DNA of 64,000 bases, from IMG/VR virus record IMGVR_UViG_3300034101_001153, positions 32,177 through 96,176 of that record. One strand, 5' to 3'. Below, piece after piece: positions 15,872-24,600 of this stretch. This DNA comes from a virus. The translations under genes and the position numbers were made by a program. The first letter of the stretch is position 1. The number at the start of each line of letters is the position of its first letter. The notes under the pieces were generated by a model. It saw nothing but the letters and a program-made list of their open reading frames with translations, searched no databases and was not told where the DNA came from.

Positions 15872-16825
15872 TTATACCTCAATAGTTTTACTGCCGCAAG
15901 CCTTTTCCCACATTTGCATAATTTCATTGTCTTCCAGATCACCTATATCCTTTACGCTTCCTACGTCCATAATAACTATATCTTTAGATGATAAAGAAGA
16001 GTTAGCCTTCTCCACCATTCTTTTCCCAGCGTCATCTTTATCTGGACAAAGGATAATTCTATTTGCATATTTATTCAATAGTGCCAGTTGATTTTTTGTA
16101 ATTCCAGCACCAAGAGTAGCAACAGATGGTATGCCCAACTGCCACATTCTTATACTATCAAAACTTGATTCCAGCACTACTATGTTTTTTAGTTTTGATC
16201 TATTAAGATTAAATAGCACATGTTTTTTTGGAAGACTTGTTGAGTTTTTGAAAACCTTACCTTCTACTGATCTACCAACGAATCCAACGTACATTCCATA
16301 TTGATCTTGTACAGGAACAGTAACCATATCCTGTTTAATAGAATACCCAAGTTTCATCTCAATAACGGCATCCATATATATGCTTCTAGATTTAAAATAG
16401 TCCAGGGCACGTTGATCCTTTAAAAGAGATTTGTGCAGTCTATTGATTACTTCTACATCAAACTCTTTAAGTTCATCGTCTGGAGGAGAATTTAATTTGT
16501 TCTCAACTATATCTAATATATTAACTGTAGCAGATGCCGACTGAATTACTCTTGATGCCTCAAAGAAGTTTCTATTGGTTGTTTTCATTACTAGGTCGGT
16601 GATGTTTCCATTCTCACCGCATGAGAAGCAAATATAAAGACCACTAGATTTATCAATTTCACAGGCTGGTGTATTTACATTATAGTGAAATGGACAGAAC
16701 AATAGATAATGAGTGTCAATCTCTCCACCGACCCTAATATTACAGGTGGATAGAATGCTTCTTATTTGTTCTTCTGAGTAGAATTCTTTGGTATTAGTTT
16801 GTTTAGCGAAACCCCGTGATAGCAT
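15872..16825 (-). CDS. dnaG: DnaG-type primase
   Basis: The 317-residue protein has an N-terminal CHC2 zinc finger (LLFCPFHYN, then YICFSCGENGN, residues about 42-78) and a TOPRIM core (IVVLESSFDSIRMWQLGIPSV around 205-225 and RIILCPDKDDAGKRM around 250-265). It lacks the C-terminal helicase-binding domain of bacterial DnaG, as is usual in phages. It makes RNA primers for the DnaE polymerase. The frame overlaps the upstream gene by 64 bases, so a later start is possible. Confidence 0.9.
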   Translation of the reverse strand: MLSRGFAKQTNTKEFYSEEQIRSILSTCNIRVGGEIDTHYLLFCPFHYNVNTPACEIDKSSGLYICFSCGENGNITDLVMKTTNRNFFEASRVIQSASATVNILDIVENKLNSPPDDELKEFDVEVINRLHKSLLKDQRALDYFKSRSIYMDAVIEMKLGYSIKQDMVTVPVQDQYGMYVGFVGRSVEGKVFKNSTSLPKKHVLFNLNRSKLKNIVVLESSFDSIRMWQLGIPSVATLGAGITKNQLALLNKYANRIILCPDKDDAGKRMVEKANSSLSSKDIVIMDVGSVKDIGDLEDNEIMQMWEKACGSKTIEV

Positions 16826-17073
16826 TTTGCCTTAGCCCTTCCTACAAATACTCCGTGCATTGATAGCAGAAATTGATATCCACCATCATCATCATATTCT
16901 AGACTAAAAGCAGGCTCTATGTCAAAGTGTGGAACATATCCTTTTGAGTTCATTATGCTAACTAAGCCATGTTCAAATCGGGAACGAATCGACGGGATGT
17001 TAGCATCACTATCTATCTTTCCATCTATTTGGAACATTACTATTTTTTTATGACCTACAAAGTTGTTATCCAC
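16762..17073 (-). CDS. Hypothetical protein between helicase and primase
   Basis: A 103-residue product with mixed alpha/beta composition: MFQIDGKIDSDANIPSIRSR at the start and YDDDGGYQFLLSMHGVFVGR in the middle. It is unrecognised. Its position inside the replisome block suggests a replication accessory. The 3' end overlaps the primase frame by 64 bases. Confidence 0.6.
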   Translation of the reverse strand: MDNNFVGHKKIVMFQIDGKIDSDANIPSIRSRFEHGLVSIMNSKGYVPHFDIEPAFSLEYDDDGGYQFLLSMHGVFVGRAKAKCYHGVSLNKLIPKNSTQKNK

Positions 17074-17090
17074 AAAACAATTATATCAAG

Positions 17091-18311
17091 TTAAGACAAA
17101 TCGTTATACTCTTTAAACCTGCCAGAGTCAAAGTCTGCTACTAGAATAAAGTCTCCTAGATAGCCATTTCTATTCTTTCTAAATGCCGCCTCAATAGCGT
17201 CACTGTTTTGCTTTCTACCCAACGCTAAAACAAAGTCCGCATCGTATGCAATTTGTTTTGACCATGCAACCTGTCCCAACTGTGGTACTGATTCTAGGTC
17301 TGATGCATCATCTGGTGTAGCAGATGCAATAGCAATTACTGGAAGTTCATGTTGAATCGCAAGCATTTTAAGTTCTCTTGAAAGATTCTTAATCTTTACA
17401 GTTTCATTGCTAGTGGTTCCAGAGTTATCACTCATCAACTGTAGATAGTCAATAAATACAATGTCTGGCTTGTACTGTTCTATCTTAGATGCAATAAGAT
17501 TAGGTGTCGTTTCTGATCCAATCTCATTAGAAATGATTTTAAATGGCGGCTTATTCTTTAGTTCGCTATCGGCCCACTGCCTAAAATCATCTTCATTAAG
17601 TCTTCCTGCGCTCATAGCGCGGTGAGAAAATTTACCATTGCCAAGGATTGTAAAAATTCTATTGCGTACTTCATGCTCAGTCATTTCTAGGCTAATGACC
17701 ATTGGAGTTCTTCCAACTTTCCACGCCTGTACTGCAAAGTACAAAGATAGCCAAGACTTACCAATTGCTGGGTATGCCAGAAGCACACCTAGTTGACCCT
17801 TTGATATCCCCATTGGAAGACATGCATCAAACGCCGCAATGTTGGTTTTAATACCTACACAACCAGTCTCAGCAGACTCTCGTAGTTTTTCAAAATAAGA
17901 TATGGCATCATCTACATCTGTAACATCGATATCTCTTGATCTTGCCGTAACTCTAGAAATTGTGGAAATGTCTGATGTTAATTCTTTTAGCGCCTTAGCG
18001 GTTTCATTATTCTGTACAAGATTAGCCGCCTTACGCACAGTATTTCTCATTGTTTCATCTAGATATGCTGACCTTAACTTGTCAATATGATAAATTGTTG
18101 GTCCAGCATCTACTGGGTCAAAGTCTCTAAACCTAGTAGCAACTAGTTCTGAATCTGGAATCTGCTTTGTTTGTGAATAGTAATCCTTAATGAATCCCCA
18201 TATATCTTCACAGTACTGAATAAGTTGGTCGGCACCACTATCATACATTGTATGAATATCTTTATTCTTACACAAGGCAGAGATTACCTCTACCTCATCA
18301 CTGTATGCCAT
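17091..18311 (-). CDS. dnaB: DnaB-like replicative helicase
   Basis: The 406-residue protein has a short N-terminal helical domain and a RecA-like motor: Walker A AYPAIGKSW (about 179-187), TPMVISLEMTEHEVRNRIF, Walker B PDIVFIDYLQLMSD, then VIAIASATPD and a C-terminal arginine-finger region KNRNGYLGDF. It unwinds DNA 5' to 3' ahead of the polymerase. AGGGAG lies 7 bases before the ATG. Confidence 0.93.
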   Translation of the reverse strand: MAYSDEVEVISALCKNKDIHTMYDSGADQLIQYCEDIWGFIKDYYSQTKQIPDSELVATRFRDFDPVDAGPTIYHIDKLRSAYLDETMRNTVRKAANLVQNNETAKALKELTSDISTISRVTARSRDIDVTDVDDAISYFEKLRESAETGCVGIKTNIAAFDACLPMGISKGQLGVLLAYPAIGKSWLSLYFAVQAWKVGRTPMVISLEMTEHEVRNRIFTILGNGKFSHRAMSAGRLNEDDFRQWADSELKNKPPFKIISNEIGSETTPNLIASKIEQYKPDIVFIDYLQLMSDNSGTTSNETVKIKNLSRELKMLAIQHELPVIAIASATPDDASDLESVPQLGQVAWSKQIAYDADFVLALGRKQNSDAIEAAFRKNRNGYLGDFILVADFDSGRFKEYNDLS

Positions 18312-18630
18312 TCAAATACTCCCTAACTAGTTCCTGTGTCTTGATTCTTCTAGACATACGATTCTCTTCATCACGCTTCTTGTCGTCCATCATAGCCTTA
18401 ATATGGTCGAAATTGAAGAAAAAATATGATAATGGATGCCCGTCTTTACTAGACCTAAAGTAATAATTTAGGCATTCACAAACACAGTCATATCCATAGT
18501 CTTCAATGAGTGAGGAGAAAGCCCATTTTTCCTTATACTTATTAATGTCTATCTTGTTGCCATACTTATCGGCATAGAGTTTTTGATAAAGATCGATTAT
18601 AGAGTACTCAAGTTTAAATGATTTAGCCAT
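18298..18630 (-). CDS. Possible helicase loader
   Basis: The 110-residue helical protein (LEYSIIDLYQKLYADKYG, YGYDCVCECLNYYFRSSKDG) ends with a basic helix. It lies immediately upstream of dnaB with a 14-base overlap, where many phages encode a helicase loader or primosome component. No loader signature is certain; the role is inference from position and size. Confidence 0.5.
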   Translation of the reverse strand: MAKSFKLEYSIIDLYQKLYADKYGNKIDINKYKEKWAFSSLIEDYGYDCVCECLNYYFRSSKDGHPLSYFFFNFDHIKAMMDDKKRDEENRMSRRIKTQELVREYLNGIQ

Positions 18631-18829
18631 TTAACTCTTCCTCCACCGCCCTTACTTTTTCTACCAGTTTCTTCTCAACATACGCATACACTCTTTCAAA
18701 TGCATCGTCTACAGTTTCTTTGTCACGAACGTAGTCTTCTATACCAACATCAATGTGTATACTCTCGTAATTACCAAGGTTCTTTACGAATTTTAATCCC
18801 GTCCGTACTCTCGTATAATTCTGTTCCAT
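18623..18829 (-). CDS. Conserved small phage protein, 68 residues
   Basis: ATG 18829 gives MEQNYTRVRTGLKFVKNLGN and a charged helix (VDDAFERVYAYVEKKLVEKV). I recall similar short proteins in other actinophage replication blocks, of unknown role. A second ATG nine bases upstream is also possible. It overlaps its upstream neighbour by more than 50 bases, yet the N-terminal block looks conserved. Confidence 0.6.
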   Translation of the reverse strand: MEQNYTRVRTGLKFVKNLGNYESIHIDVGIEDYVRDKETVDDAFERVYAYVEKKLVEKVRAVEEELNG

Positions 18830-19106
18830 TTTCTTCATCTTCTCCCAACTCTACTAGGTCTGCAACGCCAAAACCAAATGGTCTTTTCTCTTCCTCAGTC
18901 TCTGAGATACCAAGAAGTGTTTTGGCTATATCGTACCATGCGTTTGCAGTCCGAATCAAGCCATCTATATCTTTCATGTCTTTTGCAATCTCTGCACTAT
19001 CCATAAGACATATGGCTGCTGCTAATAATGCTGAGTCTCCACTTAGACTATCATCATTAATGAATTCAATTAGTTTCTCATGCGGTGTTTTTGGTCTCTT
19101 AGCCAT
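18771..19106 (-). CDS. Hypothetical protein, 111 residues
   Basis: ATG 19106 makes a TAATG junction with the upstream stop. The N terminus MAKRPKTPHEKLIEFINDDS is followed by Ala-rich helices (SALLAAAICLMDSAEIAKDM) and an acidic tail. Unrecognised. It is part of the coupled gene train leading into the helicase gene. Confidence 0.65.
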   Translation of the reverse strand: MAKRPKTPHEKLIEFINDDSLSGDSALLAAAICLMDSAEIAKDMKDIDGLIRTANAWYDIAKTLLGISETEEEKRPFGFGVADLVELGEDEENGTELYESTDGIKIRKEPW

Positions 19107-19639
19107 TAGAACTCTATTGTCCTCCAAACTGGTATAAATTCTCCATCGTCATTCTGAACATAAAGAACTTCTCTCCTGCCTAGCCTAGCATCTACTTCTT
19201 CTTTTGTCACGCTATTTCTTTTAGGAGTTATTGCTCCGTCATTTCTAGGTCTACCAAAATGAACATTGGCAAAAAATTCTTGCAAGTTCAGAATGTCCTC
19301 ATCCATGAAATACCAATTGCCAAGTTCTCCAGCCTGCTGAGGTCTTGGTAATTCTCCAGAATTAACATATGCCCTAATTCTATCTGGATGCCTATTAATA
19401 ATTTTGGCGGCTTCTCCGATTGAGTATGCTCTTTTTATATATTGTTTTATTGCTTTATATGGATATCTAACTATTTTGTCTTGCTTATAGTTAAAAGTAG
19501 TTATTACATCACCTGGGACGTTAATATGTATTTTGTGATGGAGTTCCCCATTAATAAATACTTTTCTACTATGCTTTTTATTTTTTAAAACCCCATACTG
19601 CTTTGATGAAGAAATATTTGTTCCTTTTTGTGAATCCAT
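19106..19639 (-). CDS. MerR-like helix-turn-helix protein
   Basis: The 177-residue protein has a basic N terminus and, at about residues 70-115, RAYSIGEAAKIINRHPDRIR followed by YVNSGELPRPQQAG and a WYFMDEDI wing, the pattern of MerR/excisionase-type winged HTH domains. It probably binds DNA. It may regulate phage genes or mark a replication origin; neither is shown. Confidence 0.7.
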   Translation of the reverse strand: MDSQKGTNISSSKQYGVLKNKKHSRKVFINGELHHKIHINVPGDVITTFNYKQDKIVRYPYKAIKQYIKRAYSIGEAAKIINRHPDRIRAYVNSGELPRPQQAGELGNWYFMDEDILNLQEFFANVHFGRPRNDGAITPKRNSVTKEEVDARLGRREVLYVQNDDGEFIPVWRTIEF

Positions 19640-19776
19640 TTAGCAAACTCTCCACGATTATTTGGATGCCTTAGTGACCATCTATTCCCACAGCATAAAC
19701 AATATAATTCAACATGGATGCTGCTACCGAAAGATCGATCAATCATCACTCTGCCCTGACACTTTTTACATATCAT
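19585..19776 (-). CDS. Small zinc-ribbon protein, 63 residues
   Basis: ATG 19776 follows the metallophosphoesterase stop by one base. MICKKCQGRVMIDRSFGSSI and YCLCCGNRWSL give two CxxC pairs, a classic zinc ribbon. The C terminus overlaps the HTH gene start by 55 bases. The target is unknown. Confidence 0.65.
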   Translation of the reverse strand: MICKKCQGRVMIDRSFGSSIHVELYCLCCGNRWSLRHPNNRGEFAKWIHKKEQIFLHQSSMGF

Positions 19777-19777
19777 T

Positions 19778-20533
19778 TTAGTTAGTAAATGTCTTTCCAT
19801 CCACAACACAGGTATAGTCATGAATTTGAATTAATTGAATATGTGGGTAGTCATTAACCACATGCGCGACAGCAAAACCCGCCTGCCAATTCTTTTGAAT
19901 ACTATAGTCCATAGAATCTTCATCACAAAGATGACCGATCTCAAAACCTCTTAGTTCTTGTCCAGTAAGATTATATGTTTGGAAATATGCGCCCATACGA
20001 TGAGAGTGACCGCGTACCAGAGAAACGCCCCAATTATTAACATCATTACGAACCGATTCTCCTGCATGTTTCGAAATCGACTCTCCATGGTGTGCATACA
20101 TATCTCCAAATCGTTTTACTGGGGGCTCATTCCAATTGTGCCACTCAAATCCAGCATTGGAGTATTCATACAAAGTATCTGCTGTAACTAATTCTAAGAA
20201 TTGTGGTGCCTTCTTAGCAAGGTATTCGCCGTGGCGAGTCCAGCCATGATTCCCATCATGAAAATGGCAATCAGCATTGGGTACGATCTTTCTGATATCT
20301 TTGAGAAATTGCCTTGTCTCACGAACGCCTCCATCTTCTAGTGAAATTGACATTTCAAGTGGCTTGTCTGCTGCCCACCTACTTGTTGAATCGGCATCGT
20401 CAATATCGCCAAGTAGGTCTACTGCGTCTGGCTTGAACCATTTCATTACCTTAAGAAATAATTCTACTTTTCTTGGATCATGCCTAGGAAAGTGAACATC
20501 ACTTACCATCAGCCATTTTAGATCATTTGTCAT
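19778..20533 (-). CDS. Calcineurin-like metallophosphoesterase
   Basis: The 251-residue product has the five-block metallophosphoesterase signature: MVSDVHFPRHD (residues about 8-18), DLLGDIDDAD (about 38-47), HDGNHGWTRHGEY (GNH block, about 92-104), MYAHHGES and VRGHSHRMG (about 175-183). It should hydrolyse phosphodiesters or phosphomonoesters with two metals; a DNA-repair nuclease (Mre11/SbcD-like) or a nucleotide phosphatase are both possible. GGAG precedes the ATG. Confidence 0.88.
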   Translation of the reverse strand: MTNDLKWLMVSDVHFPRHDPRKVELFLKVMKWFKPDAVDLLGDIDDADSTSRWAADKPLEMSISLEDGGVRETRQFLKDIRKIVPNADCHFHDGNHGWTRHGEYLAKKAPQFLELVTADTLYEYSNAGFEWHNWNEPPVKRFGDMYAHHGESISKHAGESVRNDVNNWGVSLVRGHSHRMGAYFQTYNLTGQELRGFEIGHLCDEDSMDYSIQKNWQAGFAVAHVVNDYPHIQLIQIHDYTCVVDGKTFTN

Positions 20534-20553
20534 TATTACTCCATTATGTCAAC

Positions 20554-21027
20554 TTACTTATTTTTTGATTTGCACTTTTTAGAACAAAACTCCCATGCCG
20601 ACTGAATATACAGAGGCACAGTGAAGATGTTACCACATCCGTAACATTTTTTGTCAACCTTTATTGGCTGACAAGAAACACTACATCTTGATCTATTTTT
20701 TATTACAGTTGGCGATCCATAAAAAACTTTATGACATTTTTTACATTGCTTAGATATCCAATGTGGAAAAAGACGGTATTGTGATACCGTCTTCATCCCA
20801 TGTGCTTTATCATGTTGCTGTCTGCTACAAACAAACAAATTTTTTATTCTGTTATCATTCTTTATTTCATTTATGTGATGAACAGTTTCCCAGTCATGAA
20901 GATTTCTATTTAGATTTTTTTCTACTACTATAATATGCTCATAGTATTTGCCGTTGATAGATTTAGGATGGTTGCTGGCAACCATAACATATCTGGTTCT
21001 ATCTTGTTGTTCCCTTTCCAATGGCAA
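20554..21027 (-). CDS. HNH endonuclease with C-terminal zinc fingers
   Basis: The frame opens with TTG 21027; an ATG at 20985 (MVASNHPKSINGKYYEHIIV) is the more plausible start and lies past the upstream stop. The HNH_3-type core HIIVVEKNLNRNL...VHHINEIKNDNRIKNL...QHDKAH spans about residues 30-75. Two Cys-rich zinc motifs follow (CKKC, CYGC). It lies between replication and tail-fibre genes and has no overlap with either function, so a free-standing homing nuclease is likely. Confidence 0.8.
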   Translation of the reverse strand: MPLEREQQDRTRYVMVASNHPKSINGKYYEHIIVVEKNLNRNLHDWETVHHINEIKNDNRIKNLFVCSRQQHDKAHGMKTVSQYRLFPHWISKQCKKCHKVFYGSPTVIKNRSRCSVSCQPIKVDKKCYGCGNIFTVPLYIQSAWEFCSKKCKSKNK

Positions 21028-21454
21028 TATAATTCACCTGTAATTGAGTATTTTTTGCATCAGTTTTAATAACATCAACTCTGCATTCAAAGTTACCCTT
21101 GGTCACTGAGCCTATTGATATTGTTGCATATGGAGTTCCAGAAAGATTATTTCTTCTCCCTCTAGTGTCTGCTACTGTTGCAACAATATGTGGAACGTCG
21201 CCAAAGTTGGCACCATCAAATTTCACATTGAATTTATTTTCTTGTTTTTCACCAACATCAAAAATTTCTGTACCACACAGTATGATGACTTCACTAAGTT
21301 TTTGAAGACCTTTTCCAAATACTTGAATCTTTTGATTTTTTTTATTATCATTAACACTTATACGAGACTCTAAACTAGTTATTCTGTCATAGAGTGATTT
21401 TAAAAAATCATAGGTCAGCGGTTCGCCATCAGTTATGGTTACAATATTACTCAT
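20999..21454 (-). CDS. Tail fibre accessory protein with H-type-lectin-like domain
   Basis: The 151-residue product begins with a short coiled coil (YDFLKSLYDRITSLESRISV). The C-terminal half, from KFDGANFGDVPHIVATVADT to LQVNYIAIGKG, is beta-rich and resembles the H-type lectin fold common at the tips of phage fibres. It follows the large fibre gene and probably binds a surface glycan or trimerises on the fibre. Confidence 0.6.
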   Translation of the reverse strand: MSNIVTITDGEPLTYDFLKSLYDRITSLESRISVNDNKKNQKIQVFGKGLQKLSEVIILCGTEIFDVGEKQENKFNVKFDGANFGDVPHIVATVADTRGRRNNLSGTPYATISIGSVTKGNFECRVDVIKTDAKNTQLQVNYIAIGKGTTR

Positions 21455-21614
21455 CTTCTTGGTTGGCCTCTAATTCAATGATTCTTTGATCTCTAGCCTG
21501 AATCTGCTCGGTGGCCTGTGCCTTTAGCACCGCCAACTTTGTCTCATAGTCGCTGGTCATTTGACCAATACGCTGCTGAAGTTCCTGTACGACTAGTTCT
21601 AGTGTGTTAGACAT
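21447..21614 (-). CDS. Small coiled-coil protein, 55 residues
   Basis: A short gene read from ATG 21614, starting MSNTLELVVQELQQRIGQMT, with heptad-spaced hydrophobics almost throughout and ending ANQEDE. It overlaps the fibre stop by 8 bases upstream and the lectin-like gene start downstream (ATGAGTAA). It may be a trimeric fibre chaperone or connector. Clean overlaps on both sides support expression. Confidence 0.7.
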   Translation of the reverse strand: MSNTLELVVQELQQRIGQMTSDYETKLAVLKAQATEQIQARDQRIIELEANQEDE

Positions 21615-24600
21615 TATTGTTCCTTTCTATGATTGACTCCAATTGTAGCACTCTTTGTTTAAGAATGTCAATATCTTTCAGTGCCTCTTTAAATGCTCCT
21701 ACTAAATAGTAAACAAATGGTTGCTGTGTCAAATCTTGTGGTATTATTTCACCATTTTCATCTACATCGTCTTTAATCCCGCCGACAGCCTCTGGTATAT
21801 ATTTTTGCACCTCATGAGCAATAAAGCCATATGTTTTTCCAGTATTTTCTATATTTTTCCACTCAAATGTTACTGGTCTAAGACTATTGATAATATTAGA
21901 AAAGTCTCTTGTATCATCTTCTATGTTTTTCTTTAATCTATAATCTGATGCAGATACTAGAGTCGGCGCTCCAGCCGCTGACGCTACTCTGATAAATCCT
22001 AAATCTACGCCATTTCTTTGGAATTCTATGGCATTCCAGTTAGTTGTATAATTATTTGTAGAATTTATTCTCAAACCTCTTTCTGCTGCACCACCAACAT
22101 TTCTATTTGTTGAAAGCAGTCCCCCTGTTATGGTGGTATTCCCCCCAGTGGATAGTGTAGAACTAATGCTTGCTGTACCAACAACAGTAAGTGTATTTGT
22201 TGGAGATAGAGTTCCTATGCCTATTCTAGTATTAGTTTGATCTAGTACAAAGTTAGAGTCCAAGCCCATAACTGTGCCTCTTAAAGTTATACTTCCAGTT
22301 GTACCAGCAGTAAGGCGTAATTGCCTAAATGTGTCTGCGCCTGTTGCTATACCAACATTCATCCAAGAAGAAGATGGGACGTATTCCACCCTAGCCTGAT
22401 TTGTTGATGAGTTGTTTCTTCTAAATGAAAGTTTAGATAGGTCGGCATCGCTGGTTCCGACAGGACTGGAAGATAGTATAAGATCTCCACCAGAATTAAT
22501 ATTTATAGTTCCAGTAGGGGTTATATTCATTAGTGATTTTGTTGGATCAACATTTCCTACCCAAAGCCTATATGATGGATTTGTTCCAGATATTCCTAAT
22601 ATTCCAGAAGCAGAATTTGATTCCCCCCCTGAAGTCGTTTCTGATCCTAATTGTCCAACTATAATTTTACCGTCCGCATTTATTTCTAAAGCATCGGTAA
22701 AAAGCATACCATCATTAAACTTAAATCCTGCAATTTCAGAATAGTTATTTGATAGAGAAACATCTACGCTGTCCCACCATACTGTTGTCGATGCGGAGGT
22801 AGTTGTAGTTCTTAAATGAATACTATTATATAGATCAATAGATGATCTTGGAGTAAACCTACCACTGACTTTTGTCCAGGTATTTGCAGTAAGTTCTGTT
22901 GCTCCTAAAATACTAGTAATTACAGTAGATCCAGATTGAAAATAATCTGGATATGTAATTGCTGAAGAACTCAGAATCCAAATATCTATAAAGTCGTTTG
23001 ATGAAATAGATAAATTAGATGCTGATCTTACCCATGCAGAAATAATATACTCCTGTCCTGGAACTAAAGAAATGTTTTGATCAATGGCGGTGGAGTATCC
23101 TGGAGATTGACTAGTTTTTATTGAGTACCCGCCAGAATAATATATTGATGAGTCTATTGTCGCACTATTTGGCACTCCAAAATATCCCCAAAATGTTCTC
23201 CATGGACTTGTTGACCCAGTATCAAATCCTCCATTAGTGATGGTACTCGCTGAATCTCCTGTCGTTAACTTAAATAATTTTGAATCAGATACTGAGTATC
23301 CAACTAGGTCTGTGCTATCAAATTCTATTCTCTGATTAGATATGCTACTTTGTGCTAAAATTTTTCCACTTCCAAAAACTCCAAGGGTTCCTGTGAATGA
23401 TCCACTTTGTGCATTTATATTACCAATTATTGATGCACTGTTGGCAACTAAATTTCCAAATTGATTAACACTAAATACTGTTGGATTGCCAAGCCTAAAC
23501 CCGCCAGAAGACGACACGATAACGCTGGCCGTTGACATTTGATTATTTGCTAAGGTGAATCCCGCTATAGATCCTACAGAGGCAGTAATATGCTGAGCAG
23601 ATATAGATCCTGTGAATTGTCCAGAATTTGCTGTAATATTTCCCGTTATAGATGCAGATGTGGCCCTTAGATTTCCAAATTGATCGACGGAGAATATTGT
23701 CGGATTTCCTAGTCTGAAGCCACCAGAAGAAGAAACAACAACTGATGCTGTAGACATCTGATTATTTGATAAAGTGAATCCAGCAATGCTTCCAACAGAT
23801 GCAGTTATGTGTTGTGCTCTTACAGAGCCAGTAAAATTACCAGATCTAGCATTTATATTTCCATCTATATATAGGTCAGTGCCGTCAAAGGCTAGAGATC
23901 CTGTTGCACCTTTTAGTTTAAATCTAGCATTCTCATCTACATAGAAACCATTTCCAGTTGAATATGATGTAGCCACCCCATTTTGTACATTGTAAATGGC
24001 AGCGGAGGCACCAACAGATCTAAATCCTCTAATTACTATACCGTCTGTTACGCTTCCACTTGAGTCTACGTTTCCATAAATCATATTCGCATTAGATGCA
24101 CTCTGGCTAACTATTCCTGTTGGTATAATCCTAAATGTTCCAAGTCTTGGTGATCCAGATACTGGAAGTGCGAATGCCTCAAGCCCATTGGAATGGAATC
24201 CAAATAAACCGCTTGCATTGAGAACTGTTCTTTGTCCAGAGTCAACACTGCTACCAGCAAAAATTGCTCCACTGGAACTTACTGAAACGGCACCAACAAA
24301 TCTACCAGCAGAGGCAGTTATATCTCCACTAAATGATCCAGAAGTTGCATTTATTCTTCCAGAAATTGAAGCAGTATTAGCCACAAGATTACCAAATTGA
24401 TCAACTGAAAACACGGCTGGGTTTCCTAGTCTAAACCCACCAGAAGAAGACACAACAACGCTTGAAGTAGACATTTGATTATTAGCCAGAGTAAAGCCTG
24501 CGATAGTACCAGTAGATGCAGTTATGTGCTGTGCAACTACAGAACCTGTAAATAGTCCACTTTGGGCTGTTATGTTTCCTGTTATTGAAGCACTAGTTGC

